Assembly: GCA_025450955.1 (NCBI GenBank)
Contig: JANWLJ010000190.1
Span: 1 to 5,343 of the forward strand
Length of the DNA stretch: 5,343 nt
Reading direction: 5' to 3'
Source of the DNA: Polyangium sp. (in: bacteria)
Lineage (GTDB): Bacteria > Myxococcota_A > Polyangia > Palsa-1104
Shown here: piece after piece, positions 5,268 to 5,343 of the stretch
How positions within the stretch are numbered: position 1 is the stretch's first letter
Layout: each line of letters starts with the position of its first letter
The notes under the pieces: generated by a model
The model's input: only the letters and a program-made list of their open reading frames with translations
Told to the model about the DNA's origin: nothing
Database searches by the model: none
Position numbers and translations under genes: made by a program

Positions 5268-5343
5268 CGAGTGGCCGGACCGATTCGCACCGGTATAGCA
5301 CGAGTATTCACGCGATATAGCCCGGGCCAGAATTCGGGATATC

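Noticed and set aside
3490..5301. 603-codon open frame on the minus strand across ppa and the MFS gene
   Set aside because: It is antisense to ppa and out of frame with the MFS gene. The product is Arg/His/Asp-rich with no domain pattern, as expected for a shadow frame in GC-rich DNA, while both overlapping genes have clear family motifs.
1..5343. CRISPR array, tRNA/rRNA genes, insertion sequences or phage genes
   Set aside because: I saw no spaced direct repeats, no cloverleaf-like or rRNA-like sequence, and no transposase, integrase or terminal repeats.

Overview
The window is GC-rich (roughly two thirds G+C by eye) and densely coded in the manner of a high-GC proteobacterium. A CYP51-type P450 fused to a single-cluster ferredoxin is known from the sterol-making bacterium Methylococcus capsulatus. 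Together with the codon use, it makes a sterol-producing Myxococcota-like or other high-GC proteobacterial host plausible. That is inference: nothing in the window fixes the taxon. I see no RNA gene, CRISPR array, insertion sequence or phage gene, and no stretch over 300 bases lacks a gene.

Layout. Bases 1-1512 (+) hold the 3' part of a CYP51-ferredoxin fusion gene whose first ~80 codons lie left of the window. A TetR-family regulator gene (1513-2163, +) starts on the very next base, with its Shine-Dalgarno sequence inside the end of the P450 gene, so the two are almost certainly co-transcribed and translationally coupled. Bases 2184-2226 carry a perfect 15-bp inverted repeat that contains a near-consensus sigma-70-type promoter. 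This drives a two-gene unit: a MarR-family regulator (2240-2701) and a DUF1398 protein of unknown function (2727-3128). A small three-helix membrane protein (3142-3438, -) converges on that unit. It is divergent from a family I inorganic pyrophosphatase gene, ppa (3508-4044, +), which converges on an MFS transporter gene (4053-5267, -).

How the parts may work together. The CYP51-ferredoxin protein would demethylate a sterol precursor at C-14, with its electron donor built in, and the TetR protein may adjust this operon in response to a lipid or sterol-like ligand (inference). The MarR protein most likely represses its own promoter, and with it the DUF1398 gene, by binding the inverted repeat. 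The pyrophosphatase is housekeeping. The MFS pump and the small membrane protein show no sequence-based link to the other genes.

The most notable points are the built-in ferredoxin of the P450 with two Cys-Pro-His-type motifs in its linker, the strongly symmetric MarR operator/promoter, and the 16-bp perfect palindrome that holds both stop codons of the convergent ppa and MFS genes. No wholly new system is evident; the MarR-DUF1398 pair is the least understood unit here.
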